This document shows positions 42,388-50,714 of a stretch of 64,000 bases of DNA, one piece after another (position 1 is the first letter of the stretch; every line of letters starts with the position of its first letter). The translations under genes were made by a program, and so were the position numbers. Below the pieces are notes generated by a model. The model saw only the letters and a program-made list of their open reading frames with translations. It searched no databases and was not told where the DNA came from. The stretch is taken from contig JAYFQW010000009.1 of NCBI GenBank assembly GCA_034926675.1, positions 22,142 through 86,141 on the forward strand. The letters are read 5' to 3'. This DNA is from Clostridia bacterium. GTDB lineage: Bacteria > Bacillota > DTU025.

Positions 42388-43521
42388 ATGGATGCTGCGC
42401 ACAACTCAGCTCAACCTAAGCCCAGAGGCGGGCTCGGCTTCTTTGAGAAGTATCTGACCCTGTGGGTAGCCATATGCATAGTGCTAGGCGTGGCAATAGG
42501 CCTCAGGATTCCGGCGTTTCCGAGAGTCCTCAGCCAGTGGGAGTATGCTCACGTATCTATCCCAGTGGCAATCCTCATTTGGTTCATGATATACCCTATG
42601 ATGCTCCAGATTGACTTCGGAAGCATAGTCAGGGCCACCCGCCAACCCAAGGGGCTCACCATAACCCTGATCGTCAACTGGATCGTCAAGCCCTTCACCA
42701 TGTTCGGCCTTGCTTGGCTCTTTCTCAAGATAGTGTTCGCCAGATGGATCTCTCCGGACCTGGCCCAGCAGTACTTGGCAGGCGCGATCTTCCTAGGCGC
42801 CGCGCCTTGCACTGCTATGGTGTTCGTGTGGAGTTACCTAAGCGGAGGCAACGCAGCCCACACCCTTGTTCAAGTTGCAGTGAATGACATAGTAATCCTG
42901 TTCCTTTATGCACCGATTGTCATATTCCAGCTGGGCCTGGCTGAGCTGGCCGTTCCTTACGACACCATCCTCCTCTCAGTGGGGCTCTACGTTGTGATCC
43001 CCCTAGTCGCCGGCTATCTCACCCGGATTCGGCTCATCCGCGCCCGTGGCGAGGAGTGGTTCCGGGAGTCATTCCTGCCGAGGTTCAAGCCCATAACCAT
43101 CATCGGGCTTCTGCTCACGCTGATCATACTCTTCTCATTTCAGGGAGAGACGATCGTCGAGAATCCACTGCACATCTTGCTGATCGCCGTTCCGCTTACG
43201 ATCCAGACGTACCTGATCTTCACTATCGCCTACCTCTGGGCACGAGCCTGGCGTGTTGATCGCACAGTGGCCGCGCCGGCTGCTATGATCGGGGCGAGCA
43301 ACTTCTTCGAACTCGCGGTGGCAGTCGCGATCTCCCTGTTTGGGCTGGGCTCAGGAGCTGCCCTCGCTACAGTTGTTGGAGTGCTAGTAGAAGTTCCCAT
43401 CATGCTCAGCCTGGTAGCTTTCGCCAACCGGACGAAGCAGTGGTTCTCCGAACCAGCCGTTGCCGGTTCTTGTGAGCATGTCGAAGCTAGCAATGGAGGA
43501 GGGCATGAACCTCGTGCCTGA
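42388..43521 (+). CDS. acr3: ACR3-family arsenite efflux transporter
   Basis: A 377-residue protein with ten helices. It contains SIPVAILIWFMIYPMMLQIDF, VNWIVKPFTMFGLAWLFL and FLGAAPCTAMVFVWSYLSGG, including the essential Cys of ACR3 (in APCTAMVF), and GASNFFELAVAVAISLFG. It exports arsenite driven by the membrane potential. AAGGAGGGG precedes the ATG. It is the last gene of the ars operon. Confidence 0.95.
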   Translation: MDAAHNSAQPKPRGGLGFFEKYLTLWVAICIVLGVAIGLRIPAFPRVLSQWEYAHVSIPVAILIWFMIYPMMLQIDFGSIVRATRQPKGLTITLIVNWIVKPFTMFGLAWLFLKIVFARWISPDLAQQYLAGAIFLGAAPCTAMVFVWSYLSGGNAAHTLVQVAVNDIVILFLYAPIVIFQLGLAELAVPYDTILLSVGLYVVIPLVAGYLTRIRLIRARGEEWFRESFLPRFKPITIIGLLLTLIILFSFQGETIVENPLHILLIAVPLTIQTYLIFTIAYLWARAWRVDRTVAAPAAMIGASNFFELAVAVAISLFGLGSGAALATVVGVLVEVPIMLSLVAFANRTKQWFSEPAVAGSCEHVEASNGGGHEPRA

Positions 43522-43568
43522 GGTTGAAGGCCTCGCAGGACGCTTGGGAGAGTTGGTCAGGTCTCCTA

Positions 43569-43649
43569 GGAAAGGCGGCGCGGCGGCGCCGCCTTCCGAC
43601 TATGCTTCTGTGCATACTCTCGTGCTTGTCCGGGCGAGCAGTCGCGGGC
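43569..43649. repeat. GC-rich two-part direct repeat, copy 1
   Basis: Part A (43569-43593) contains the 12-bp palindrome GGCGGCGCCGCC; part B (43621-43649) reads CGTGCTTGTCCGGGCGAGCA followed by GTCGCGGGC. Both parts recur in the same order at 43861-43929. The flanks are non-coding. Confidence 0.7.
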
Positions 43650-43661
43650 AGCGGGGCGGGA

Positions 43662-43740
43662 TTCTCATTTTTGAGCGAAAGGTCGGGTGGAGATTCTCAT
43701 CCGTGAGGATTTTCCGGCGGTTCGTGCTCAAAAATGGGAA
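43662..43740. repeat. Nested inverted repeat
   Basis: CATTTTTGAGC (43666-43676) pairs perfectly with GCTCAAAAATG (43726-43736), extendable outward by four more pairs. Inside is a smaller hairpin ATTCTCA-TCCG-TGAGGAT. It lies between the two repeat copies. Confidence 0.65.
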
Positions 43741-43860
43741 AGTTCGCCCGGACCCGGGACGCGCACCGTCGAGGCGCGACTGAGTGCCGTCAGTGGATCG
43801 CGAGCAGATCGCCGTTGCCAGGATGGCCTCGGGGGCACAACGCGCGTAGCTGGGCCTAAA

Positions 43861-43929
43861 GGAAAGGCGGCGCGGCGGCGCCGCCCACCTCATATGGTTT
43901 CGTGCTTGCCCGGGTGAGCGGTCGCGGGC
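43861..43929. repeat. GC-rich two-part direct repeat, copy 2
   Basis: Part A (43861-43885) is identical to copy 1. Part B (43901-43929) differs at three bases. The spacing between the parts is 12 bp shorter than in copy 1. Confidence 0.7.
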
Positions 43930-43970
43930 GACTGCGCTCGAATCCGGCATTCCCTCCTCTGGCAGGCAGT

Positions 43971-44000
43971 TTGACACGTCATCGCTTTCGCGTATATACT
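43971..44000 (+). promoter_or_regulatory. Promoter of the T-box/methionine operon
   Basis: TTGACA (43971-43976), an 18-bp spacer and TATACT (43995-44000); a TATATA at 43993 is an alternative -10. Confidence 0.7.
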
Positions 44001-44009
44001 GTGTGCAAA

Positions 44010-44400
44010 CCTGAACTCAATAGTGAAACGCGATGATGGGGATGAGTACTCGCTGAGTACCGGGCACAGAGAGCTGGCCGTGGCTGAGAGCTGGCACTGT
44101 GGAAAGGCGTGGAACATGGCCCCTGAGCGGTCGCCCGAACCTCCGCGAACGCGATTTGAGCGAGAGTGTGCAGTGATGCCCCATATCTGCGTAGAATACG
44201 TGGGCCTGCATGTTTCGCCAAATGCTGCGCGTGGAGCAGTAGGCGCGAACGGGAGCGCCCGTTAGTGCGCCGGGGTCTGGCGGATAACATCTGCCGCACC
44301 TGCCGAGGCGTTGTCCCGCGAGGGCGCGCGAACCTGGGTGGTACCACGGAGGTTAGGTCCTTCCGTCCCGGGGCTTTTGGCCCCGACGGGAGGGCTTTTT
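44010..44400 (+). promoter_or_regulatory. T-box leader, specifier probably AUG (methionine)
   Basis: The leader has all T-box landmarks in order: the stem I distal AGAGAGCTGGCCG...GAGAGCTGGC, a specifier region GGAACATGG (AUG at 44116-44118, after the usual GAA), and the T-box proper AACCTGGGTGGTACCACGG (44331-44349) with TGG for pairing to tRNA CCA. A terminator follows. Uncharged tRNA-Met would stabilise the antiterminator and turn on the downstream metF-metH-homocysteine operon. The specifier is read by position and could be off by a codon. Confidence 0.88.
44359..44400 (+). terminator. Regulated terminator of the T-box
   Basis: CCTTCCGTC pairs with GACGGGAGG around an inner hairpin CGGGGC-TTTTG-GCCCCG, followed by CTTTTT. 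The 5' arm overlaps the antiterminator region. Confidence 0.85.
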
Positions 44401-44432
44401 GTATGTCCCGCGGGGCTATGGGAGGGTGAGAA

Positions 44433-45338
44433 ATGGCAAGGTTACTGCATCGACTCCAGCAAGGACATTTCACAGTGACGGTGGAAGTCAACCCGCCGAG
44501 GAGTGCCGATGTCACCAAGACCCTCGCGAGGGTCCGCCGGTTTGCCGACAAGGTGGACGCGGTGAACGTTGCGGACTGCCCCATGGCTCATGTGCGCATG
44601 AGCCCCATTACACTGGCGCACCTGATCCAGCGGGATGTGGGAGTGGAGGCGGTATTTCATCTCACGTGCCGCGACCGGAACATCATCGGAATGCAGGCGG
44701 AACTGCTAGGCGCATCTGGGCTCGGGGTGAGGAACATACTCGCACTCAGGGGCGATGACCCGTCCCGCGGAGATCACCCCGACGCCATGGGCGTGTTCGA
44801 GATCGATGCTATAGGCCTGATCAAGCTTGCATCGGCGTTGAACTCTCGCCACACAGTCGCTGGCGGAGATCTTGAGCAGGCATCCGATTTCGCCATTGGA
44901 TGTGTTGCCAACCCCACGGCAGCAGATCTGGAGGCAGAGGTATCGCGCCTGGAGGAGAAGGTTGGGGCCGGGGCGCACTTCGTCCAGACACAGCCCGTGT
45001 ACGATCCGCGTTCATTTGAGCGGTGGCGATCCAAGATAGATGGACGTGTGGGCGTGCCGATTCTGTATGGAATCCTTCCGCTGAAGGACTACGCTTTCGC
45101 CGCGAATCTCAGGAATACGGTTCCAGGAATTGACGTGCCTGACTGGATTATCGACCGAATGCGCTCCGGCGCTGCGGACGAGGGTTATCGCCTTGCAGGC
45201 GAACTTCTCGCGGAGATCGGTCCGAGCATATCCGGGATACACGTCTTTCCAATGAACAGCTCCGAGCGAGTGCTTCGGCTGCTGGATGTTGTGACGGAGC
45301 TGGGCCTCACCGGCCCGAGGGTGGTGAATCAGTCATGA
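44433..45338 (+). CDS. metF: Methylenetetrahydrofolate reductase
   Basis: The 301-residue TIM-barrel protein shows FTVTVEVNPPRSAD, VDAVNVADCPMAHVRMSP, EAVFHLTCRDRN, NILALRGDDPSRGDH and AGAHFVQTQPVYD. These are the FAD and folate contacts of MetF. It makes 5-methyl-THF for the next gene. GGGAGGGTGAG precedes the ATG, and the TGA overlaps the metH-like start (ATGA). T-box control links it to methionine supply. Confidence 0.94.
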   Translation: MARLLHRLQQGHFTVTVEVNPPRSADVTKTLARVRRFADKVDAVNVADCPMAHVRMSPITLAHLIQRDVGVEAVFHLTCRDRNIIGMQAELLGASGLGVRNILALRGDDPSRGDHPDAMGVFEIDAIGLIKLASALNSRHTVAGGDLEQASDFAIGCVANPTAADLEAEVSRLEEKVGAGAHFVQTQPVYDPRSFERWRSKIDGRVGVPILYGILPLKDYAFAANLRNTVPGIDVPDWIIDRMRSGAADEGYRLAGELLAEIGPSISGIHVFPMNSSERVLRLLDVVTELGLTGPRVVNQS

Positions 45339-48094
45339 GCGGCGAGGCGCGTGAACTCGCGAACGCGGTCGATCGCGATGTGGCGGTCGGTCGCGAGGTG
45401 GCGGTCGGCCGCGAGGTGGCGGTCGGTCGCGATGTGGCAGTCGGCCGCGATGTGGCGGTCGGTCGCGAGGTGCTGGTGTTCGACGGGGCCACCGGGACGA
45501 TGCTTCAGTCGCGCGGCCTTCCTCCGGGCCACTGCCTGGAGGCATGGTGCATTGAGCGGCCAGATGAGGTTGGATGGGTGCACCGGCAATACGTAGAGGC
45601 CGGCGCCCAGGTCATCGAAACGAACACCTTCGGCGGCAGCCCACTGCGGCTTGCCCATTACGGACTGGCTGACTCTGCGTGCGCGATCAGCATCGCCGCA
45701 GTGAGGATCGCGAGAGAGGCCTCTGAAGGGCGTGCGCTGGTCGCAGCGTCGATGGGCCCACTTGGGGTCATCATGGAGCCCATCGGCGACTACTCCTTCG
45801 ACGAAGCGTACAGGCAGTTTTCGGTGCAGGCTAGTGCTTTCGAAGAGGCTGCCCCGGACTTCATAATCATCGAGACCATGGCGGATCTGAATGAGATGAG
45901 AGCGGCACTCCTGGCCTGCAGAGACCACGCCTCGGGAGTGAAGGTGATAGCTCAGATGACGGTGGACCGCTCTGGCCGCACTTTCACGGGGACTTCGCCT
46001 GACGCAGCGGCTCTTGTGATGCAGTCGATGGGGGCGTCAATAGTGGGGCTCAACTGCTCAGTTGGCCCGGATCTGCTGATCGGCGCCGTGGAGTGCATGG
46101 CCAGAGTCGCTCGCGTGCCCATCTCAGTGCAGCCCAATGCAGGGCTGCCGCAGCTGGATGCTTCGGGGCGCACCGTGTTTCCGATGGGGCCAGTGGAGTT
46201 CGCGGAGTATGGCCCCAGGCTCGTGGCAGCTGGGGCATCCATTGTAGGCGGATGCTGCGGAACCACTCCAGAGCACGTGCGGCTCCTCCGCGCCGCTGTC
46301 TCAGGGCTCAGGCCTGCGGGCGCAAGCCTGGACCGCAGCGACTCCGATGGCAGGCGCGGATGCACAATCGCGGGCCTATCATCGGCGGCGTTCGGAGGGA
46401 TCAGTTCCAGGACCACGCCCGTTCTGTTTGCAGATGATGGCCTCCCAATCCTCATAGGGGAGCGGATCAACCCCACCGGCAGGAAGGCCATGGCTCGGGC
46501 GATATCCGAAGGCGATTTCGGCCCTGTGCAGCAGGAGGCGAGGGCGCAGGAAGCGGCAGGCGCGCATGTGCTGGATGTGAATGTGGGGGTGCCGCTTGTT
46601 GACGAGCCTGCCGCAATGGCAGCCGCCGTCCGGGCAGTTCAAGAGGCCACCGCCCTTCCGTTGTGCCTGGATTCCGCGTCTCCTCGTGCCATTGAGGCCG
46701 GGCTCAGGGCGTATGTGGGGAAAGCGCTGATCAACTCGTTCAGCCTCGAGCCCGGGCGGGCAGAGGCGGTCCTGCCCTTGGCTGCAAGGTACGGCGCCTC
46801 GGTGATCGGCCTCACCATCGACGAGGATGGAATACCTTCCACTGCTGAAAAGCGCCTTGCCATAGCCAGGCGGCTTGTGGCGGCGGCGGCATCCTACGGC
46901 ATTCCCTCCGAGGACGTGATCATCGATACCCTGGCCCTCGCAGCAGGCGCTCAGCAGGAGCAGGCGTCTGAGACACTCCAGGCGATTCGTCTGATCAAAT
47001 CCGAGCTTGGCTGCCGGACGTCCCTCGGGGTGTCGAACGTATCGTTTGCACTTCCGAACAGGCAGTTTCTCAACTCCGTCTATCTGGCCATGGCTCTGGA
47101 AGCAGGGCTCGACATGGCGATCATCAATCCTCTTGACACTCGGCTCATGGACACGGTGAGGGCGGCTCGGGTTCTCTTGGCACGGGACCGAAACGCAGAG
47201 CGGTACATCTCCGTCGTTGGGCCGAAGAGACTGGGGCACGAACTCAGCCCTGATCCAAGCCAGGCTACACAGGTGGGTCACGTGGCCCAAGCTCGCCGCG
47301 CGGCTCAGGCTGACTGGGCAGCTCATACCTGCCAGGCTGCGCGAACTGCCCGGGCTGATCAGGCTGGCGAGGCAGGCCAGGCCAGCCAGGCGGACGAGGC
47401 TGCATCTCAGGAGGAGTTGTGTGCCCATATCCGCGATGCGGTTCTCCACGGCGACCGGGCCGCGGCGGAATCGCTCACTGAGAGCGCTCTTGCAGGTGGG
47501 GCTGAACCCTCAAGGCTGCTCGCGAAATGCCTGATCCCGGCCATTGAGGAGACTGGCAGGCGCTTCGCTGCGGGCACGTTCTTCCTGCCGGAGTTGATGC
47601 TCTCCGCCTCTGCGATGCAGGCCGCGGCAGGCCGGATTCAGGCTAGAATGAGTCCTCTCGATCTGGAGAAGTCCTCCCGCGGCACTGTGGTGATAGCCAC
47701 TGTGAAGGGAGATATCCACGACATTGGGAAGAACATCGTCTCGATGTTCTTGGAGAACAACGGATTCCGCGTTGTGGACATCGGAAGGGACGCCAACCCG
47801 GCGGTGGTGCTGGAGACGGCACGGAAAGCCTCTGCGGATGTGGTGTGCCTGAGTGCCCTGATGACTACCACAATGCCTGGGATGAAAGATGTGATTGACC
47901 TGTTTGCCATGGAGGGGTTTGCGTGCCCCGTGATAATCGGCGGAGCGGCAACTTCGCGGGCGTTTGCCGAAAGGATAGGCGCCGCTGGGCATGGCCGAGA
48001 TGCGTCGGAGGCAGTCTCTGAAGTCGCAAGGGTCATCGCCGAGCGCGCAGATAGATCAGGGGGTGAGCAGTCACATGCATTACAAGAGCTTTGA
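45335..48094 (+). CDS. metH: MetH-like cobalamin-dependent methionine synthase lacking the activation domain
   Basis: A 919-residue multidomain protein. Residues 12-47 are six hexapeptide repeats (DVAVGR-type) unlike any MetH. The homocysteine domain (48-325) has LVFDGATGTML, GLNCSVGP and the zinc ligands GGCCGTTPEH. The pterin domain (about 370-620) has ILIGERINPTGRK and GVSNVSFALPNRQF. A Gln/Ala-rich linker (about 637-693) leads to the cobalamin cap and the Rossmann part with GDIHDIGKNIV (His ligand). The C-terminal AdoMet activation domain is absent, as in many anaerobes, so reactivation must come from elsewhere. It transfers methyl from methyl-THF to homocysteine. Confidence 0.92.
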   Translation: MSGEARELANAVDRDVAVGREVAVGREVAVGRDVAVGRDVAVGREVLVFDGATGTMLQSRGLPPGHCLEAWCIERPDEVGWVHRQYVEAGAQVIETNTFGGSPLRLAHYGLADSACAISIAAVRIAREASEGRALVAASMGPLGVIMEPIGDYSFDEAYRQFSVQASAFEEAAPDFIIIETMADLNEMRAALLACRDHASGVKVIAQMTVDRSGRTFTGTSPDAAALVMQSMGASIVGLNCSVGPDLLIGAVECMARVARVPISVQPNAGLPQLDASGRTVFPMGPVEFAEYGPRLVAAGASIVGGCCGTTPEHVRLLRAAVSGLRPAGASLDRSDSDGRRGCTIAGLSSAAFGGISSRTTPVLFADDGLPILIGERINPTGRKAMARAISEGDFGPVQQEARAQEAAGAHVLDVNVGVPLVDEPAAMAAAVRAVQEATALPLCLDSASPRAIEAGLRAYVGKALINSFSLEPGRAEAVLPLAARYGASVIGLTIDEDGIPSTAEKRLAIARRLVAAAASYGIPSEDVIIDTLALAAGAQQEQASETLQAIRLIKSELGCRTSLGVSNVSFALPNRQFLNSVYLAMALEAGLDMAIINPLDTRLMDTVRAARVLLARDRNAERYISVVGPKRLGHELSPDPSQATQVGHVAQARRAAQADWAAHTCQAARTARADQAGEAGQASQADEAASQEELCAHIRDAVLHGDRAAAESLTESALAGGAEPSRLLAKCLIPAIEETGRRFAAGTFFLPELMLSASAMQAAAGRIQARMSPLDLEKSSRGTVVIATVKGDIHDIGKNIVSMFLENNGFRVVDIGRDANPAVVLETARKASADVVCLSALMTTTMPGMKDVIDLFAMEGFACPVIIGGAATSRAFAERIGAAGHGRDASEAVSEVARVIAERADRSGGEQSHALQEL
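45368..45475 (+). repeat. Six 18-bp tandem repeats at the metH 5' end
   Basis: Six near-identical 18-bp units of the form GTCGGTCGCGATGTGGCG, in frame with metH, encoding VGR(D/E)VA repeats. Copy-number changes would keep the frame. Confidence 0.88.
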
Positions 48095-49244
48095 TGAGAT
48101 AAATGAGAAGATCCGCCGAAAGAAGGCTGTCGTGGTAACAGCGGAGGAGATCAAGGGAATTGTGGACGAGAAAGGACCTGAGCAGGCTTGCCGAGAGGTG
48201 GACGTGGTCACGACGGCCACGTTCGGACCGATGTGCTCCTCAGGCGCCTTCCTCAATTTCGGTCACTCCGACCCGCCGATCAGGATGAGCAAGGTGTGGC
48301 TTAACGACGTCCCTGCTTATGCTGGCATCGCCGCGGTAGATGCGTTCATCGGTGCGACCGAACTCTCCGAAACCCGCGGGTTCGAATATGGCGGAGCACA
48401 TGTAATCGAGGACCTGATCGCCGGCAAGAAGGTGCAGCTCCGAGCCACGTCATATGGGACGGACTGCTACCCGAGGCGTGAGATCACCACTTACATTACG
48501 AAGGACTCCATCAACCAGGCGGTGATGTTCAACCCCCGGAACTGCTACCAGAACTACGGCGCTGCGGCGAACTCGTCGGATCGGACGATCTACACTTACA
48601 TGGGCGCCCTCCTTCCGATGCTGGGCAATGTGAACTACTCGACATCTGGAGAGCTCAGCCCGCTCATATGTGACCCGCTCTATCGCACGATAGGGATCGG
48701 AACTCGCATCTTCCTAGGAGGCGCCCAGGGCTACATCGCATGGGAGGGGACGCAGTGCAACCCCTCGCAAATTCGGGCGGAGAATTCCGTGCCAATAGGC
48801 GGCGCTGCCACCCTGAGCCTCATCGGGAACATGAAGGAGATGAGCCAGCGCTACATCAGGGCAGCAACCTTCCACAAGTATGGAGTGTCGATGTTCGTTG
48901 GGGTGGGCATCCCCATACCCCTGATCAATCCGGAGGTGGCGCAGAACGCAGCAGTGCGGAACCGGGACGTATACACCCACATCTTCGACTACAGCGTACA
49001 GCGGCGATCCAAGCCTGCCCTGGCGAGAGTGTCGTATGAACAGCTCCGGAGTGGTAGTGTGCAACTCGGTGGACGTTCAGTGCCCACTGCTCCCCTTTCA
49101 AGCCTGAAGATGGCGCGGGAGATTGCGGACGTGTTGAAGGGCCAGATATCATCGGGTGAGTTCCTCCTGCAGGAGCCGGTGATGTCGCTGCCTGCAGAAG
49201 CATCGCCGAAGTCATTGGAGATTGACGAGGTGGCAGATAGATGA
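48075..49244 (+). CDS. Homocysteine biosynthesis protein (COG1900/DUF39)
   Basis: 389 residues from ATG 48075, overlapping the metH-like gene by 20 bp, with AGGGGGTGAG upstream. YKSFDEINEKIRRKKAVVVTAEE, TTATFGPMCSSGAFLNFGHSDPPI and RATSYGTDCYPRREITTYI match the DUF39 family (MA1821 in Methanosarcina). There it is required, with a NIL-ferredoxin partner, to turn aspartate semialdehyde and sulfide into homocysteine. The conserved Cys in GPMCSSG is a likely sulfur carrier. The partner is the next gene. Confidence 0.9.
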   Translation: MHYKSFDEINEKIRRKKAVVVTAEEIKGIVDEKGPEQACREVDVVTTATFGPMCSSGAFLNFGHSDPPIRMSKVWLNDVPAYAGIAAVDAFIGATELSETRGFEYGGAHVIEDLIAGKKVQLRATSYGTDCYPRREITTYITKDSINQAVMFNPRNCYQNYGAAANSSDRTIYTYMGALLPMLGNVNYSTSGELSPLICDPLYRTIGIGTRIFLGGAQGYIAWEGTQCNPSQIRAENSVPIGGAATLSLIGNMKEMSQRYIRAATFHKYGVSMFVGVGIPIPLINPEVAQNAAVRNRDVYTHIFDYSVQRRSKPALARVSYEQLRSGSVQLGGRSVPTAPLSSLKMAREIADVLKGQISSGEFLLQEPVMSLPAEASPKSLEIDEVADR

Positions 49245-49651
49245 ACAAGAAGATAAAGGTCCTGTTCACATTCCCTCCCGGCATGGTTGGTAAGCCAATC
49301 ACCTACTGCCTCGTGAAGGACTATGACCTGTGGGTGAACATCCTCCATGCGGAGATAGCGCCTGATAAGGCCGGCAAGCTTGTGCTGGATATCGAAGGGC
49401 GAGAGGAAGACGTGGAGCGCGCCCTCGACTTCCTCGCCTGCGAAGAACTGCAGGTTCAGATACTCAACGGAAGCATCTCCTGGGACGAGGATCGCTGTCT
49501 GCACTGCGGCGCCTGCACATCAGTGTGTCCTGCCCACGCCCTGACCCTGGATCCAGTTGACTGGAGCCTGAAGTTTGACCGCGAGAAATGCTACGTGTGC
49601 AAGCTGTGCACTCTGGCCTGCCCGGTGAAGGCCATGAGCATGCCCATCTAG
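49241..49651 (+). CDS. NIL-domain ferredoxin (MA1822-like)
   Basis: The 136-residue protein has an N-terminal NIL domain (KKIKVLFTFPPGMVGKPITY, about 3-75) and a C-terminal 2x4Fe-4S ferredoxin (CLHCGACTSVCPAHAL and CYVCKLCTLACPVKAM). This is the domain order of MA1822, the electron-transfer partner of the DUF39 homocysteine enzyme. It overlaps that gene by four bases (ATGA). The pair would supply reducing power for thiol formation. Confidence 0.92.
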   Translation: MNKKIKVLFTFPPGMVGKPITYCLVKDYDLWVNILHAEIAPDKAGKLVLDIEGREEDVERALDFLACEELQVQILNGSISWDEDRCLHCGACTSVCPAHALTLDPVDWSLKFDREKCYVCKLCTLACPVKAMSMPI

Positions 49652-49699
49652 ACATCTGACGGCAAGTGCGCACTGTGCCGGGTGGAGGTGTATGGAAGG

Positions 49700-50536
49700 A
49701 TGGACATTGGCCACGGCGTGAGTAAGTCGTACGAGCCCAGGACTTACCGGGAGCTTCTTCGCGCCCGGGATCTTGCCTTTTTCAACTGCACCGTGAAGGA
49801 GACTGACCTGCAGATAGGAGTCGCATTGAGCTCGCTGCGACCAGAGCTGCTTGGCTGCGAATCGACCGGCCTGGGCTCGGCCCATACGGGACTGCAGGGA
49901 CTGCAGGGCCTGGAGGGGATGCGCGCGGAGGCGATTGCTGCTGTGCATGAGAGCCGTGGGGAGATAGAACGCTACATCCCCACGCACCATGAGTTCCTCA
50001 CTAGCCTCGTTCCGGTGACGCCGAAGCCATGGGCGCCGCCGGTGGTGCAGCTGATGTGCACGGCATCGGCTCGGGCTGGGGTGGGGCCGATGGCGGCCGT
50101 AGCGGGAGCAATAGCCGATTTCGTAGGCGCCAGGCTTCGCCTCTACAGCTCCGAGGTGATCGTGGAGAACGGGGGCGACATCTTCATTGCTTCCTCCGGT
50201 CCACGAAAGGTGGGGATCTACGCGGGCTCGTCGCCCCTCAGCCAGAAGGTGGCGATTGAGGTTTCACCCGGGCCCAGAGGGTGCGGAGTATGCACATCCT
50301 CTGGAACAGTAGGGCATTCAAAGAGCTTTGGTCGTGCCGATGCCGCTGTGATCATCGCACGCGACGCTGCTCTCGCTGATGCGGTGGCCACAGCAGTGGG
50401 GAATGCAGTCCAGTCCGAGAAGGACGTTGAGCGGGCCGCCAGGTCGGTTTCGCGGGTGCGCGGCGTGACAGGCGCAGTGGTGATCGCCGGGGCGGCCATG
50501 GGTGCATGGGGCGATGTTAAGCTGGTGCAGTTTTGA
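49700..50536 (+). CDS. UPF0280/COG2122 protein (MA1715-like, ApbE-related)
   Basis: About 278 residues from ATG 49700 with GGAGGTG nine bases upstream (GTG 49682 is also in frame). YEPRTYRELL, HHEFLTSLVPV, SARAGVGPMAAVAGAIADFVG and ENGGDIFIAS are UPF0280 signatures, related in fold to flavin transferase ApbE. MA1715 of this family supports sulfide assimilation into homocysteine in Methanosarcina. Its place in a Met-T-box operon fits that role. The TGA stop lies in the first unit of a tandem repeat. Confidence 0.88.
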   Translation: MDIGHGVSKSYEPRTYRELLRARDLAFFNCTVKETDLQIGVALSSLRPELLGCESTGLGSAHTGLQGLQGLEGMRAEAIAAVHESRGEIERYIPTHHEFLTSLVPVTPKPWAPPVVQLMCTASARAGVGPMAAVAGAIADFVGARLRLYSSEVIVENGGDIFIASSGPRKVGIYAGSSPLSQKVAIEVSPGPRGCGVCTSSGTVGHSKSFGRADAAVIIARDAALADAVATAVGNAVQSEKDVERAARSVSRVRGVTGAVVIAGAAMGAWGDVKLVQF

Positions 50537-50653
50537 AGCCATCCCGTCTGAGGCCATCCCATCCGAGATCATCCTATCTGAAGTCATCCTATCTGAAGTC
50601 ATGCTGCCTGAAACCGTCCTATCTGAAGCTGCCCCCATCTGATGACATCCTAC
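50534..50653 (+). repeat. Eight imperfect 15-bp tandem repeats
   Basis: Units of the type TGAAGTCATCCTATC, starting with the stop codon of the UPF0280 gene. One unit has an extra base. No conserved peptide results. Confidence 0.8.
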
Positions 50654-50714
50654 CAGTCCGCCTCCGGCCAGGGCGCCATAGTATGGGCCAGACCGCTGAT
50701 GGAGGTGAGTGGGG

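Noticed and set aside
50534..50653. CRISPR-like array
   Set aside because: The 15-bp units are directly adjacent without spacers and there are no cas genes, so it is a simple tandem repeat.
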